DNA of 64,000 nucleotides from Phaeovulum vinaykumarii (GTDB lineage: Bacteria > Pseudomonadota > Alphaproteobacteria > Rhodobacterales > Rhodobacteraceae). Location of the stretch: contig NZ_FTOM01000001.1 of NCBI RefSeq assembly GCF_900156695.1, positions 1-64,000 of the forward strand. The letters run 5' to 3'. Position 1 is the stretch's first letter, and every line of letters starts with the position of its first letter. Below the pieces are notes generated by a model, which did no database searches, was not told the origin of the DNA, and saw only the letters and a list, made by a program, of their open reading frames with translations. Below, one piece after another: positions 28,105 to 36,256 of this stretch. The translations under genes were made by a program, and so were the position numbers.

Positions 28105-29151
28105 CTAGCCGCGCTCGAACCGGCCCAGAAGCTGCGCCAGCCCCAGGGCCGCGCCCGCCACGATCGCGGCCAGCGTCACCGGCCCCGACCAGGCCAGCGT
28201 GGCAAAGCCGGTCAGCCCCTGGCCCAGTGAACAGCCCATGGCGATGGTGCCGCCCACGCCCATCAGCGCCGCGCCGCCGACCTGCCGGCCCAGCTCGGAG
28301 GCGTCGTCGCAGGCCTCCCAGCGGAAGAGGCCGCGCAGCATCGAGCCGGTGAAGGCCCCGATCAGCACCCCCGCGACCGAGCCCACCGAGAACGACAGCC
28401 CCCCGCCGGTCGAGGTCATCAGATAGAGCAGCGTGCGCCCCACCGGCGCGGTGTAGGACGGCCCCTCGACACCCACGGCGCCGAAGCTGGCCTGCGCGGC
28501 CCAGCTGGTGCCGGCCAGACACCAGGCGACCGCGAGCCCCGCCGCGACGCCCCAGCCGACATGCCCATGCGCGACCCGGAACGGCGCATGCGCCAGCGCG
28601 AAAAGGACAAGCCCCGCCCCCAGCGCCAGCGCCACCAGCCCCGGCGCAAGGCCCAGCGCCGCGCCCAGATCATGGGCCATGTCATGGGGCACCAGCGCGG
28701 CCTCCTGCGGGAAAAGCTGCACCCGCAAGGGCGCCAGCGGCCCCGACAGCGCCATGAACCCCACGATCCCCATCACCCCCACGATGACAAGCGAGCGCAG
28801 ATCCCCCCCGCCAAAGCGCACCAGCGCGCCAAAGCCGCAATTGCCCGCCAGCGCCATGCCATAGCCGAACATCGCCCCGCCCAGGATGCTGGCCATCGGC
28901 TGCCAGCGGATCGCGTGATATTGCGTGGCGGCCAGGTCGATCAGCCCGGCCGCGGCCAGCGCCTGCGTGGACAGGATCGCCACGCCCAAGACCAGCGCCC
29001 ACATGCGCAGCCGCCGCTGGTCATGCGCATAAAGCGCCGTCTCGATCGCGCCCAGCGTGCAGAAATTGCCCAGACGGCCGGCCAGCCCCAGCACGGCGCC
29101 CCCGACCAGCCCGACAAGCGCGGCAACCGCGCCCCAGGCCATGTCCTCCAT
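28105..29151 (-). CDS. soxT: YeeE/YedE transporter, SoxT-like (upstream copy)
   Basis: A 348-residue, roughly nine-helix membrane protein of the YeeE/YedE (TsuA) family that imports thiosulfate or related sulfur species. Three conserved cysteines are in place: GRLGNFCTLGA (about 31), ALAGNCGFGALVRFGGGDLR (about 93) and AMGCSLGQGLTGFATLA (near 310). In the structurally studied YeeE the equivalent cysteines relay thiosulfate. GGAGG precedes the ATG at 29151. It lies beyond soxR on the same strand, where Paracoccus and Hyphomicrobium have soxT genes. It may import thiosulfate or signal to SoxR; which one cannot be told from sequence. Confidence 0.8.
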   Translation of the reverse strand: MEDMAWGAVAALVGLVGGAVLGLAGRLGNFCTLGAIETALYAHDQRRLRMWALVLGVAILSTQALAAAGLIDLAATQYHAIRWQPMASILGGAMFGYGMALAGNCGFGALVRFGGGDLRSLVIVGVMGIVGFMALSGPLAPLRVQLFPQEAALVPHDMAHDLGAALGLAPGLVALALGAGLVLFALAHAPFRVAHGHVGWGVAAGLAVAWCLAGTSWAAQASFGAVGVEGPSYTAPVGRTLLYLMTSTGGGLSFSVGSVAGVLIGAFTGSMLRGLFRWEACDDASELGRQVGGAALMGVGGTIAMGCSLGQGLTGFATLAWSGPVTLAAIVAGAALGLAQLLGRFERG

Positions 29152-29398
29152 GATGTTCCTCCCTCCGGGCGGGGGCCTCCACTCCCCCGCGCCTGCGGCC
29201 CCCCGTGACGGGCGCCGCGCGCAGCTTTCCAAGGATTGCGCCTTCTGGCAAGGGGCTGGCCGCGCCCTTCGTCGTATCGGGGGCGCCGCATCGGGGACGG
29301 TGCATCAGGGGCGGTGCGTCACGGAGAGCTTCGGGGGCCGCAGCCCAGGCGCCTCGATCCCGCGGCGGAAGGGAGGGCGCCGGAACGGGAGGGGGCGA

Positions 29399-29797
29399 TC
29401 AGTCCTGCGCGCAGAAGAGACGGTTCATCAGCGCGACGGTCTCGGCCACCTTGGGATCGAGGATCGAATAATAGATCACCTGCCCCTCGCGGCGGGTCTG
29501 CACCAGCCCCTCGTGGCGCAGCCGGGCCAATTGCTGGCTGACCGCCGACTGGCGCTGATCGAGCAGCGTCTCCAGCTCGGTCACGCTTTTCGGCCCGGTG
29601 CTGAGAAAACACAGGATCTGGAGCCGCCCCTCATGGCCCAGCGCCTTGAGGAAATTGGCCACCGTCTCGGCCTGGGCGACCAGCCCGCACATCGGCCCCG
29701 CGGCCTGCGCCTGCGCCTTCGGGTCCAGGCCCGCGTCACGCGGCGCCGGCCCTTGCGCCGCGCGCATGCCGAAACGGGAATAGGCGGCTTCAGCCAT
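29399..29797 (-). CDS. soxR: ArsR-family thiosulfate-responsive repressor SoxR
   Basis: A 132-residue winged-helix repressor. The fold is seen as VANFLKALGHEGRLQILCFL, SVTELETLLDQRQSAVSQQL (recognition helix) and EGLVQTRREGQVIYYSI. Two cysteines, in GPMCGLVAQ (about 37) and QILCFLS (about 62), correspond to the pair that senses oxidised sulfur in SoxR and related BigR/SqrR regulators. ATG 29797 follows GAAAGGA. It overlaps the end of soxS by eight bases. It is expected to repress the sox genes in the absence of thiosulfate by binding in the soxS-soxV and soxW-soxX gaps. Confidence 0.9.
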   Translation of the reverse strand: MAEAAYSRFGMRAAQGPAPRDAGLDPKAQAQAAGPMCGLVAQAETVANFLKALGHEGRLQILCFLSTGPKSVTELETLLDQRQSAVSQQLARLRHEGLVQTRREGQVIYYSILDPKVAETVALMNRLFCAQD

Positions 29798-30281
29798 CGT
29801 CGTCCTTTCCTGCGGTCTCAAGGATCTGGTCCAGAAATCCCCAGAAGAAATCCTGGCCCGCATAGCCCTCGATTCTGCCCATCTCGCGGCCGTCTTCAAG
29901 CACGACAAACGTCGGTGTGAACACGACCTTGCGTTCCAGTTCCCACTCCGGCGCCAGCGCGGCGGAGATGTCGTGACGCAGGAGGGCAGCCCGCCGCCCC
30001 GCGTCCGTCAGCGGATATATGGGCGCGATCTCGTCGTTCCAACGGGCACACCAGCGACAACCGGGCCGTTCGAACATCACCAGCGCCAGATCGGCCCGAG
30101 CCGGAAGGGCGGGAATTGCCAGAAGGAGCGCCGCCAGAACCGCCCGCAACACCGGCCCCAACACAGCCCGCAGCGCAGTGCCGCAGCCAAGGCCCGCACC
30201 CCCGGCACACTCGCCAGAAGTGTTCCGGCCTGCGACACCCCGCCTCCTGCGCGCAAAAGTCATTGACGCCACCCTCGCCAT
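29790..30281 (-). CDS. soxS: Periplasmic thioredoxin SoxS
   Basis: A thioredoxin-fold protein with the CxxC active site in FERPGCRWCARWNDEIAPIY, the cis-proline loop VVFTPTFVV, and the end GYAGQDFFWGFLDQILE. SoxS reduces and reactivates the SoxYZ carrier. An export signal is visible before the domain (RAVLAALLLAIPALPARA). The start is uncertain: ATG 30281 or ATG 30263 give a long arginine-rich leader, and GTG/TTG codons nearer the hydrophobic stretch are possible. It is cotranscribed with soxR and divergent from soxV. Confidence 0.85.
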   Translation of the reverse strand: MARVASMTFARRRRGVAGRNTSGECAGGAGLGCGTALRAVLGPVLRAVLAALLLAIPALPARADLALVMFERPGCRWCARWNDEIAPIYPLTDAGRRAALLRHDISAALAPEWELERKVVFTPTFVVLEDGREMGRIEGYAGQDFFWGFLDQILETAGKDDDG

Positions 30282-30310
30282 ATCCGCATATTCTAATGTA
30301 TTCACATCCC
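30276..30310. promoter_or_regulatory. AT-rich candidate SoxR operator, soxS-soxV gap
   Basis: A locally AT-rich block containing GCATATTCTAATGTATTCAC stands out in very GC-rich DNA between the divergent soxS and soxV genes. SoxR-type ArsR regulators bind AT-rich dyads here in Paracoccus. On the minus strand it reads GAATA-CATTA-GAATA, two direct half-sites. This is unproven. Confidence 0.4.
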
Positions 30311-30339
30311 GCCGACAACCGCCGGCCAACAGGACCGAC

Positions 30340-30356
30340 GGGGGGGGGGGGGGGGG
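30340..30356. repeat. Homopolymer run of 17 G
   Basis: Seventeen consecutive G lie between the divergent soxS and soxV starts, about 165 bp before the soxV ATG. Such a run is prone to slippage and also to sequencing error. Confidence 0.8.
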
Positions 30357-30522
30357 ACGCGATCAGTCCGGCACGCCCGCGGAGGAGGCGGCGCGCCGGC
30401 CAGCCGGACAGAAGCCCCTGACCCAAGATGGGGACCGAAGATGGGGACCGCGCGCGCCGTCCGGCCCGACGACCCGTCCCGCAAGGGGCGGCATCATGGA
30501 GTTTGCGGGAAGGGAGGCCCGG

Positions 30523-31260
30523 ATGCTCGAGATCAGCTACGGCGGCGCAGCGCTGGCGGGACTTCTGTCCTTCCTGTCGCCCTGCATCCTGCCGATGGTG
30601 CCCTTCTACCTCAGCTACATGGCCGGCCTGTCCATGGCCGAATTGCGCGGCGGCGAACGCATCCCGCCCGGCGCCCAGGCCCGCCTGATCGGCGCGGCGC
30701 TGGCCTTTGCGCTGGGGGTCACCACCATCTTCGTGTTGCTGGGGCTGGGCGCCACCGCCGCCGGACAGGCCTTTGCCGCGTGGAAGGGCGTGCTGAGCTA
30801 TGTCGCGGCCGGCGTCCTTTTCGTCTTCGGGCTGCATTTCCTGGGCGTGCTGCGCATCCCGCTTCTTTACCGCGAGGCCCGGATCGAGACCCGGACCGAG
30901 CCCACCTCGCTTCTGGGCGCCTATGTCATGGGGCTGGCCTTCGGCTTTGGCTGGACGCCCTGCGTCGGCCCGGCGCTGGCGGCGATCCTGATGGTGGCCT
31001 CGGGGATGGGCGATCTGACCCGCGGCGGGCTGCTCTTGCTGACCTATGGCCTGGGAATGACGCTGCCCTTCGTGCTGGCGGCCTTCTTCGCGCGGCCCTT
31101 CCTGGCCTTTCTGGCGCGCCACCGCCGCCACCTCGGGCTTGTCGAAAAGGCCATGGGCGTCATGCTCATCGCCTTTGCCCTCTTGATCGCCACCGATTCC
31201 GTCAACCGCATCGCCGAGATGATGCTCAACGCCTTTGACTGGACGTCCACGCTCAAATGA
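30523..31260 (+). CDS. soxV: CcdA-like thiol-electron carrier SoxV
   Basis: A 245-residue, six-helix inner-membrane protein of the CcdA/DsbD-beta family. It passes reductant from cytoplasmic thioredoxin to periplasmic SoxW and SoxS. The first cysteine is in LLSFLSPCILPMVPFYLSYM (near residue 25) and the second in GFGWTPCVGPALAAILM (near 148), the pair used for electron transfer. ATG 30523 was chosen because GGGAGG lies five bases upstream; an upstream ATG at 30496 is in frame. soxW follows, its ATG 15 bp after the soxV stop. Confidence 0.92.
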   Translation: MLEISYGGAALAGLLSFLSPCILPMVPFYLSYMAGLSMAELRGGERIPPGAQARLIGAALAFALGVTTIFVLLGLGATAAGQAFAAWKGVLSYVAAGVLFVFGLHFLGVLRIPLLYREARIETRTEPTSLLGAYVMGLAFGFGWTPCVGPALAAILMVASGMGDLTRGGLLLLTYGLGMTLPFVLAAFFARPFLAFLARHRRHLGLVEKAMGVMLIAFALLIATDSVNRIAEMMLNAFDWTSTLK

Positions 31261-31274
31261 CACCGGAGGATGCC

Positions 31275-31907
31275 ATGAGCCGACCGAGACCCACCCTTGC
31301 CACTGCCCTTGCCACTGCCCTTGCCAAAGGCCTTGCCAAAGGCCTTGCCACGGGCCTGACCGTGCTGGCGCTGTCCCTGCCCGCTGTCGCCGCAGCCCCC
31401 CTGGGCGACGATGGCCTGCACAAGCCCGACTGGCTGCGCGCGACCTTCAAGGATCTGCCCGAGGATCTGGCCGAAGCCAATGCCGAGGGCAAGCGCCTGC
31501 TGATCCTGTTCGAACAGCGCGGCTGCATCTATTGCGCCAGGATGCACGAGGAGGTGCTCTCGGATCCCAGGATCGAGGCGCTGATCCGCGAGGGCTATTT
31601 CGTCGTGCAGATGAACCTGGCCGGCAGCACCGAGGTGACCGATTTCGACGCCACCAGCGCCACCGAAAAGGAAATGGCCCGGCGCTGGGGGATCATGTTC
31701 ACGCCGACGCTGATCTTCCTGCCCGAGGACGTGCCCGCCGATCAGACGGCCGCGCAGGCGGCGGTGGCCACGATGCCCGGCGCCTTCGGCAAGGTGACCA
31801 CGCAGGCGCTGCTGACCTGGGTGCGCGCGCATGGATATGCCGAGGGCGAGATGTTCCAGGACTATCTGGCGGCGCAGATCCGGTCCGGCGCGATCCCGAT
31901 GGAATGA
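31275..31907 (+). CDS. soxW: Periplasmic thioredoxin SoxW
   Basis: A 210-residue exported thioredoxin-like protein. The active site is LFEQRGCIYCARMHEEVLSD (CIYC), with the cis-proline loop RWGIMFTPTLIFLP. SoxW accepts electrons from SoxV. The signal peptide is unusual: its hydrophobic core is built from a run of L-A-T-A and L-A-K-G units encoded by five tandem 12-bp repeats (31296-31355), ending at a likely AAA cleavage site. ATG 31275 follows GGAGG. A 150-bp regulatory gap separates it from soxX. Confidence 0.9.
   Translation: MSRPRPTLATALATALAKGLAKGLATGLTVLALSLPAVAAAPLGDDGLHKPDWLRATFKDLPEDLAEANAEGKRLLILFEQRGCIYCARMHEEVLSDPRIEALIREGYFVVQMNLAGSTEVTDFDATSATEKEMARRWGIMFTPTLIFLPEDVPADQTAAQAAVATMPGAFGKVTTQALLTWVRAHGYAEGEMFQDYLAAQIRSGAIPME
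31296..31355. repeat. Five 12-bp tandem repeats in the soxW signal sequence
   Basis: The units CTTGCCACTGCC (two copies), CTTGCCAAAGGC (two copies) and CTTGCCACGGGC run head to tail and encode the SoxW signal-peptide core in frame. Confidence 0.9.
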
Positions 31908-31977
31908 AGCAATTCCAATGCCTTGCGCGCCAATGCGAATGTCGCAGGCGCAGCAATCCCCGGATGCTGCCGCAGAA

Positions 31978-32031
31978 ACATTCGTTTATGAAAATATATC
32001 GTTGCACGCGAAGCCAACCACTTGCTAACCT
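31978..32031 (+). promoter_or_regulatory. Candidate soxX promoter and SoxR site
   Basis: The block begins with an AT-rich dyad (ATTCGTTTATGAA, TTC-N6-GAA). A possible -35 TTGCAC (32002-32007) and -10 TAACCT (32026-32031) follow, 18 bp apart and 27 bp before the soxX ATG. Paracoccus has a SoxR-controlled promoter in this same gap. Confidence 0.45.
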
Positions 32032-32058
32032 CGTGACAGGGAGAACAGGGAGGAGAGC

Positions 32059-32559
32059 ATGAGACGCATAGCGACGCTTTGCGCCCCGGCTGCGGTGAGC
32101 GCGGCAGCCATCACCACGGCGCTGACGATCCTGGCGCCACCGGTCCTGGCCGAGACCGCGCCCGCCGCGATCGCATGGCAGGATGGCGCCATCGCCGCCC
32201 CGCTGACCGACAGCCCCGGCGATGCCGGCCGCGGCGCCGAACTGATGGCCACGCGCCCCTTGGGCAATTGCGTGGCCTGCCACGAGATCGCGGCGCTGCC
32301 CGCGGCCTCCTTCCAGGGCAATATCGGGCCCGCGCTCGAAGGGGCGGCCACGCGCTATTCCGAAGCCCAGCTGCGCGGGATCATCGTCAACGCCAAGAAC
32401 ACCTTCGACGGCTCGATGATGCCGGCCTTCTACAAGACCGACGGCTTCATCCGCCCTGGCGACGCCTATACCGGCAAGGCCGCGCCTGCCGATCTGCCGC
32501 CGATCCTCGATGCCCAGCAGGTCGAGGACGTGCTGGCCTTCCTGATGACGATGAAATAG
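32059..32559 (+). CDS. soxX: Cytochrome c SoxX
   Basis: A 166-residue periplasmic monoheme cytochrome c, the small subunit of SoxXA, which attaches thiosulfate oxidatively to the SoxY cysteine. The signal peptide (IATLCAPAAVSAAAITTALT, cleavage near LAETAP) is followed by the heme site CVACH (about 72) in a GNCVACHEIAALPA context. A late methionine (GSMMPAFYKTDGFIRPG, near 120) is the probable distal ligand. GGGAGGAG precedes the ATG. First gene of the soxXYZABCD-F run. Confidence 0.95.
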   Translation: MRRIATLCAPAAVSAAAITTALTILAPPVLAETAPAAIAWQDGAIAAPLTDSPGDAGRGAELMATRPLGNCVACHEIAALPAASFQGNIGPALEGAATRYSEAQLRGIIVNAKNTFDGSMMPAFYKTDGFIRPGDAYTGKAAPADLPPILDAQQVEDVLAFLMTMK

Positions 32560-32605
32560 GCGCGCAGCCGCTGCGCCCTGATGCACGGACCCAGAGGACA
32601 CCCAG

Positions 32606-33025
32606 ATGCATTTCACCAGACGAGAGGCCCTGGCGCTCGGGCTCGGCGGGATCACCGCCGCCGCGCTGCCGCTGCCGGCCCTGGCCAGCAAGGTCGATGA
32701 CGCCATCGCCGCCTTTACCGGCGGCGCCACCCCCGCCGAGGGCGGCGTGACCCTGACCGCCCCCGAGATCGCCGAGAACGGCAACACCGTGCCGATCGCG
32801 GTCGACGCCCCCGGCGCGGTGGCGGTCGCGGTCTTTGCCACCGGCAACCCAGAAACCGGCGTTGTCACCTTCCGCTTCGGACCCGCCGCGGGCTCGCGCA
32901 TGGCCTCGACCCGTGTCCGCCTGGCCAAGACCCAGGACGTGATCGCCGTGGCGCAGATGGAAGACGGCAGCTTCGCGCGCACCAGCGCCACCGTGAAGGT
33001 GACCATCGGCGGCTGCGGCGGCTGA
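32606..33025 (+). CDS. soxY: Sulfur carrier subunit SoxY
   Basis: A 139-residue periplasmic protein whose C-terminal cysteine carries the sulfur substrate. The swinging-arm signature GGCGG is exactly at the C-terminus (VTIGGCGG). The N-terminus has a Tat signal (TRREALALGLGGITAAALPL), so it is exported folded, with SoxZ carried along. GAGGA precedes the ATG. soxZ follows after 22 bp. Confidence 0.97.
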   Translation: MHFTRREALALGLGGITAAALPLPALASKVDDAIAAFTGGATPAEGGVTLTAPEIAENGNTVPIAVDAPGAVAVAVFATGNPETGVVTFRFGPAAGSRMASTRVRLAKTQDVIAVAQMEDGSFARTSATVKVTIGGCGG

Positions 33026-33047
33026 GCGACAGAGAGGAACAGACCCA

Positions 33048-33377
33048 ATGGCAAGCAACGTCAAACCCCGCGTCAAGGTTCCCAAATCCGCCTCGGCCGG
33101 CGAGGTGGTGACCATCAAGACGCTGATCTCGCATCCGATGGAATCGGGCCAACGCAAGGATTCGGCCGGCCAGCCGATCCCGCGCCAGATCATCAACCGC
33201 TTCACCTGCGACTTCAACGGCCAGAACGCGCTCGACGTGACGCTGGAACCGGCCGTGTCCACCAACCCCTATTTCGAATTCGATGTCCGCGTCGATGCCG
33301 CCGGCGAATTCCACTTCACCTGGTATGACGACGACGGCTCGATCTACGAGGAACGCAAGTCGATCACGCTGGCCTGA
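33048..33377 (+). CDS. soxZ: Sulfur carrier partner SoxZ
   Basis: A 109-residue Ig-fold protein that binds SoxY. It has no signal peptide of its own, which fits piggy-back export with SoxY. Seen are KVPKSASAGEVVTIKTLISH, PMESGQRKDSAGQPIPRQII and the C-terminal ITLA. GAGGA precedes the ATG. A 126-bp gap follows before soxA. Confidence 0.97.
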   Translation: MASNVKPRVKVPKSASAGEVVTIKTLISHPMESGQRKDSAGQPIPRQIINRFTCDFNGQNALDVTLEPAVSTNPYFEFDVRVDAAGEFHFTWYDDDGSIYEERKSITLA

Positions 33378-33503
33378 CTGACGCCGGCGCGTGCCCCCGT
33401 CTCACCGGGCGGGGCGCGCGACAGACAAGGCGAACCGATCCGCCGGGGAGGGGCGGCCCGGTTCCGCCCGAATGACGACGGGATCCAGGGAGGAAACAGA
33501 TCC

Positions 33504-34379
33504 ATGCAAAAGGCCCCCCGAATGGCCCGCGCCCTTGCCGGCGCCCTTGCTGCCGCCGCATTGGCCGGCAGCGCGATCCAGGCCAGCGCCGACCCGGTCG
33601 AAGGCGTCGATCTGGTCGTCAACAACGAGATCACGCTGACCACCCGCGCCCCCGCGCCCGCCCATCTGGACGGCGCCCTGCCCGAAGTGATGTCGGGCTG
33701 GCTGTTCCGCGAGGACGCGACCCGCGCCATGCAGATGGACGACTTCGACAACCCGGCGATGGTCTTTGCCGACATGGGCCGCGATCTGTGGGGAACCACC
33801 GACGGCGCCGAGGGCAAGTCCTGCGCCTCGTGCCATGGCAACATCGAGGAGATGCGCGGCGTGCGCGCCCACATGCCCAGGATCAGCCCCGCCGGCGACG
33901 ATCTGTGGTCGATGGAGAATTTCGTCAACAATTGCCGCACCACGCGGATGGGCGCCGAGGCCTGGGGCTGGGATTCGAACGAGATGATGAACATGACCGC
34001 CGCGCTCTCGCTGCAATCGCGCGGGCTGCCGGTCGATGTGGCCATCGACGGCCCCGCCGCGCCCTGGTGGGAGAAGGGCCGCGAGATCTATTACACCCGT
34101 TTCGGGCAGCTGGAACTGGCCTGCTCGAACTGCCATCAGGACCATTTCGGCGACATGATCCGCGCCGACCACCTGAGCCAGGGCCAGATCAACGGCTTCC
34201 CCGTCTACCGGCTCAAGACCGCGGGTCTGGTCTCGATCCACAACCGCTTCAAGGGCTGCGTGCGCGACACCCGCGCCGAGACCTTCAAGCCCGGCTCGGC
34301 CGAATTCCGCGCGCTCGAACTCTATGTCGCCTCGCGCGGGCAGGGGCTGTCGGTCGAAGGGGTCTCGGTCCGCCCCTGA
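33504..34379 (+). CDS. soxA: Diheme cytochrome c SoxA
   Basis: A 291-residue periplasmic subunit of SoxXA. The two heme c sites are CASCH (about 107) and CSNCH (about 207). The active-site cysteine that becomes a persulfide ligand is in FKGCVRDTRAE (about 252). This is the diheme form, as in Paracoccus and Rhodovulum. The signal peptide is Ala/Leu-rich (RALAGALAAAALAGSAIQAS). GGAGG lies before the ATG. Confidence 0.97.
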   Translation: MQKAPRMARALAGALAAAALAGSAIQASADPVEGVDLVVNNEITLTTRAPAPAHLDGALPEVMSGWLFREDATRAMQMDDFDNPAMVFADMGRDLWGTTDGAEGKSCASCHGNIEEMRGVRAHMPRISPAGDDLWSMENFVNNCRTTRMGAEAWGWDSNEMMNMTAALSLQSRGLPVDVAIDGPAAPWWEKGREIYYTRFGQLELACSNCHQDHFGDMIRADHLSQGQINGFPVYRLKTAGLVSIHNRFKGCVRDTRAETFKPGSAEFRALELYVASRGQGLSVEGVSVRP

Positions 34380-34547
34380 GCCCGCCGGCCCTGGGCCCCG
34401 CACGCGCCCCGCACGCGCCCATCCGCGCCTTTCCCGGTGATCCTTCCGCCCTCTGGATGCGCCCGGCCCCACAGCCGGACGCATCTCCCCCCCGCATGCC
34501 GCCGCCACAAGAGGCGCGCGGCCCCCTCAGGACAGGAGTGCACGCCC

Positions 34548-36239
34548 ATGATCTCGCGCCGCGAATTCATTCAGGCAGGTCTGGCCACCTCGGCGATCCT
34601 CGGCGCCTCGGGGCTGGGGATGATGCCGCGCATGGCCGCAGCCCAGGGCCTGACCCAGGACCAGCTTCTGCAATTCGACGATTTCGGCAACGTGACGCTG
34701 GTCCATGTGACCGACATCCACGCCCAGCTAAAACCGATCTGGTTCCGCGAACCCTCGGTCAACCTGGGCGTGGGCCCCGCGCATGGCCTGCCCCCGCATC
34801 TGACCGGGCGCGCCTTCCTCGAGGCCTTCGGCATCGCGCCGGGCGGCCCCGAGGCCTATGCGCTGACCTCCGACGACTTCGTGGCGCTGGCGCGCGCCTA
34901 TGGCCGGATGGGCGGCATGGACCGCGTGGCCACCGTCATCAAGGCGATCCGCGCCGCCCGCCCCGAGGCCATCATTCTGGACGGCGGCGACACCTGGCAC
35001 GGCTCGATGACGGCGCTGCGCACCCGCGGGCAGGACATGGTCGAGGTGATGAACGCGCTGGGTGTCGAGGCGATGACCTCGCATTGGGAATGGACCTATG
35101 GCGCCGAGCGCGTGAACGAGATCGTCGCCGGCCTGCCCTTCCCCTTCCTGGGCGCCAACATCTTCGACGCCGAATGGGACGAGCCCGCCTTCGACCCCTA
35201 TGTGATCTTCGAGCGCGGCGGCACCTCGGTCGCGGTGATCGGCCAGGCCTTCCCCTACATGCCCATTGCCAACCCGCGCTGGATGTTCCCCGACTATTCC
35301 TTCGGCATCCGCCAGGAACGCATGCAGGACATGGTGGACGAGGTGCGCGCCAAGGGGGCGCAGCTGGTCGTGTGCCTGTCGCACAACGGCTTCGACGTCG
35401 ACCGCAAGATGGCCGCGCAGGTGCAGGGCATCGACGTGATCCTGACCGGCCACACCCATGACGCCATTCCCGAACCCGTGCTGGTCGGCCAGACGATCCT
35501 GATCGCCAGCGGCTCGAACGGCAAATTCGTCTCGCGCGTGGATCTCGACGTGCGCGACGGCCAGATGATGGGCTTTCGCCACAAGCTGATCCCGGTCTTT
35601 GCCGATGTCATCGCCCCCGACCCCGACATGGCCGCGCTGATCGACGATCTGCGCGCGCCCTTCGCGGCCGAGCTGGGCGAGACCATCGCCACCACGGAAA
35701 GCCTGCTCTACCGCCGGGGCAATTTCAACGGCACCTGGGATGACGTGATCTGCGACGCCATCCGCGCCGAGCGCGACGCCCAGATCGCGCTGTCGCCCGG
35801 CGTGCGCTGGGGCACGACGCTGCTGCCCGGCGACCCGATCACCCGCGAGGACATCTTCAACGCCACCGCCATGACCTATGGCCAGTGCTACCGCACCCAG
35901 ATGACCGGCGCCACGCTGCGCACCATCCTCGAGGATGTGGCCGACAACATCTTCAACACCGACCCCTATTACCAGCAGGGCGGCGACATGGTGCGGCTGG
36001 GCGGGCTGGCCTACACGATCGACGTCTCGGCGCCGATGGGCAAGCGCATCTCGGACCTGCGGCTGAGCGACGACGACACCGCCATCGAGCCGGGCGCCAG
36101 CTATGTCGTGGCCGGCTGGGCCAGCGTCAACGAAGACACCGAAGGCCCCCAGATCTGGGACGTGATCGAAAGCTATCTGCGCAAGACCGGCACGGTCACG
36201 CGCGGCCCGTCGCAAACCGTCACGATCAAGGGCGCCTGA
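34548..36239 (+). CDS. soxB: Sulfate thiol esterase SoxB
   Basis: A 563-residue periplasmic di-manganese hydrolase that releases sulfate from S-sulfonated SoxY. It belongs to the 5'-nucleotidase fold. Metal-site motifs are HVTDIHAQLKP (about 53-63), ILDGGDTWHGS (about 143-153), SHWEWTYG (about 178-185) and GHTHDA (about 300). The Tat signal SRREFIQAGLATSAILGAS fits export of a folded metalloenzyme. ATG 34548 has an AGGAG site; the long upstream frame is not part of it. soxC starts 17 bp after the stop. Confidence 0.97.
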   Translation: MISRREFIQAGLATSAILGASGLGMMPRMAAAQGLTQDQLLQFDDFGNVTLVHVTDIHAQLKPIWFREPSVNLGVGPAHGLPPHLTGRAFLEAFGIAPGGPEAYALTSDDFVALARAYGRMGGMDRVATVIKAIRAARPEAIILDGGDTWHGSMTALRTRGQDMVEVMNALGVEAMTSHWEWTYGAERVNEIVAGLPFPFLGANIFDAEWDEPAFDPYVIFERGGTSVAVIGQAFPYMPIANPRWMFPDYSFGIRQERMQDMVDEVRAKGAQLVVCLSHNGFDVDRKMAAQVQGIDVILTGHTHDAIPEPVLVGQTILIASGSNGKFVSRVDLDVRDGQMMGFRHKLIPVFADVIAPDPDMAALIDDLRAPFAAELGETIATTESLLYRRGNFNGTWDDVICDAIRAERDAQIALSPGVRWGTTLLPGDPITREDIFNATAMTYGQCYRTQMTGATLRTILEDVADNIFNTDPYYQQGGDMVRLGGLAYTIDVSAPMGKRISDLRLSDDDTAIEPGASYVVAGWASVNEDTEGPQIWDVIESYLRKTGTVTRGPSQTVTIKGA

Positions 36240-36256
36240 GACGCACGAGGAAGACC

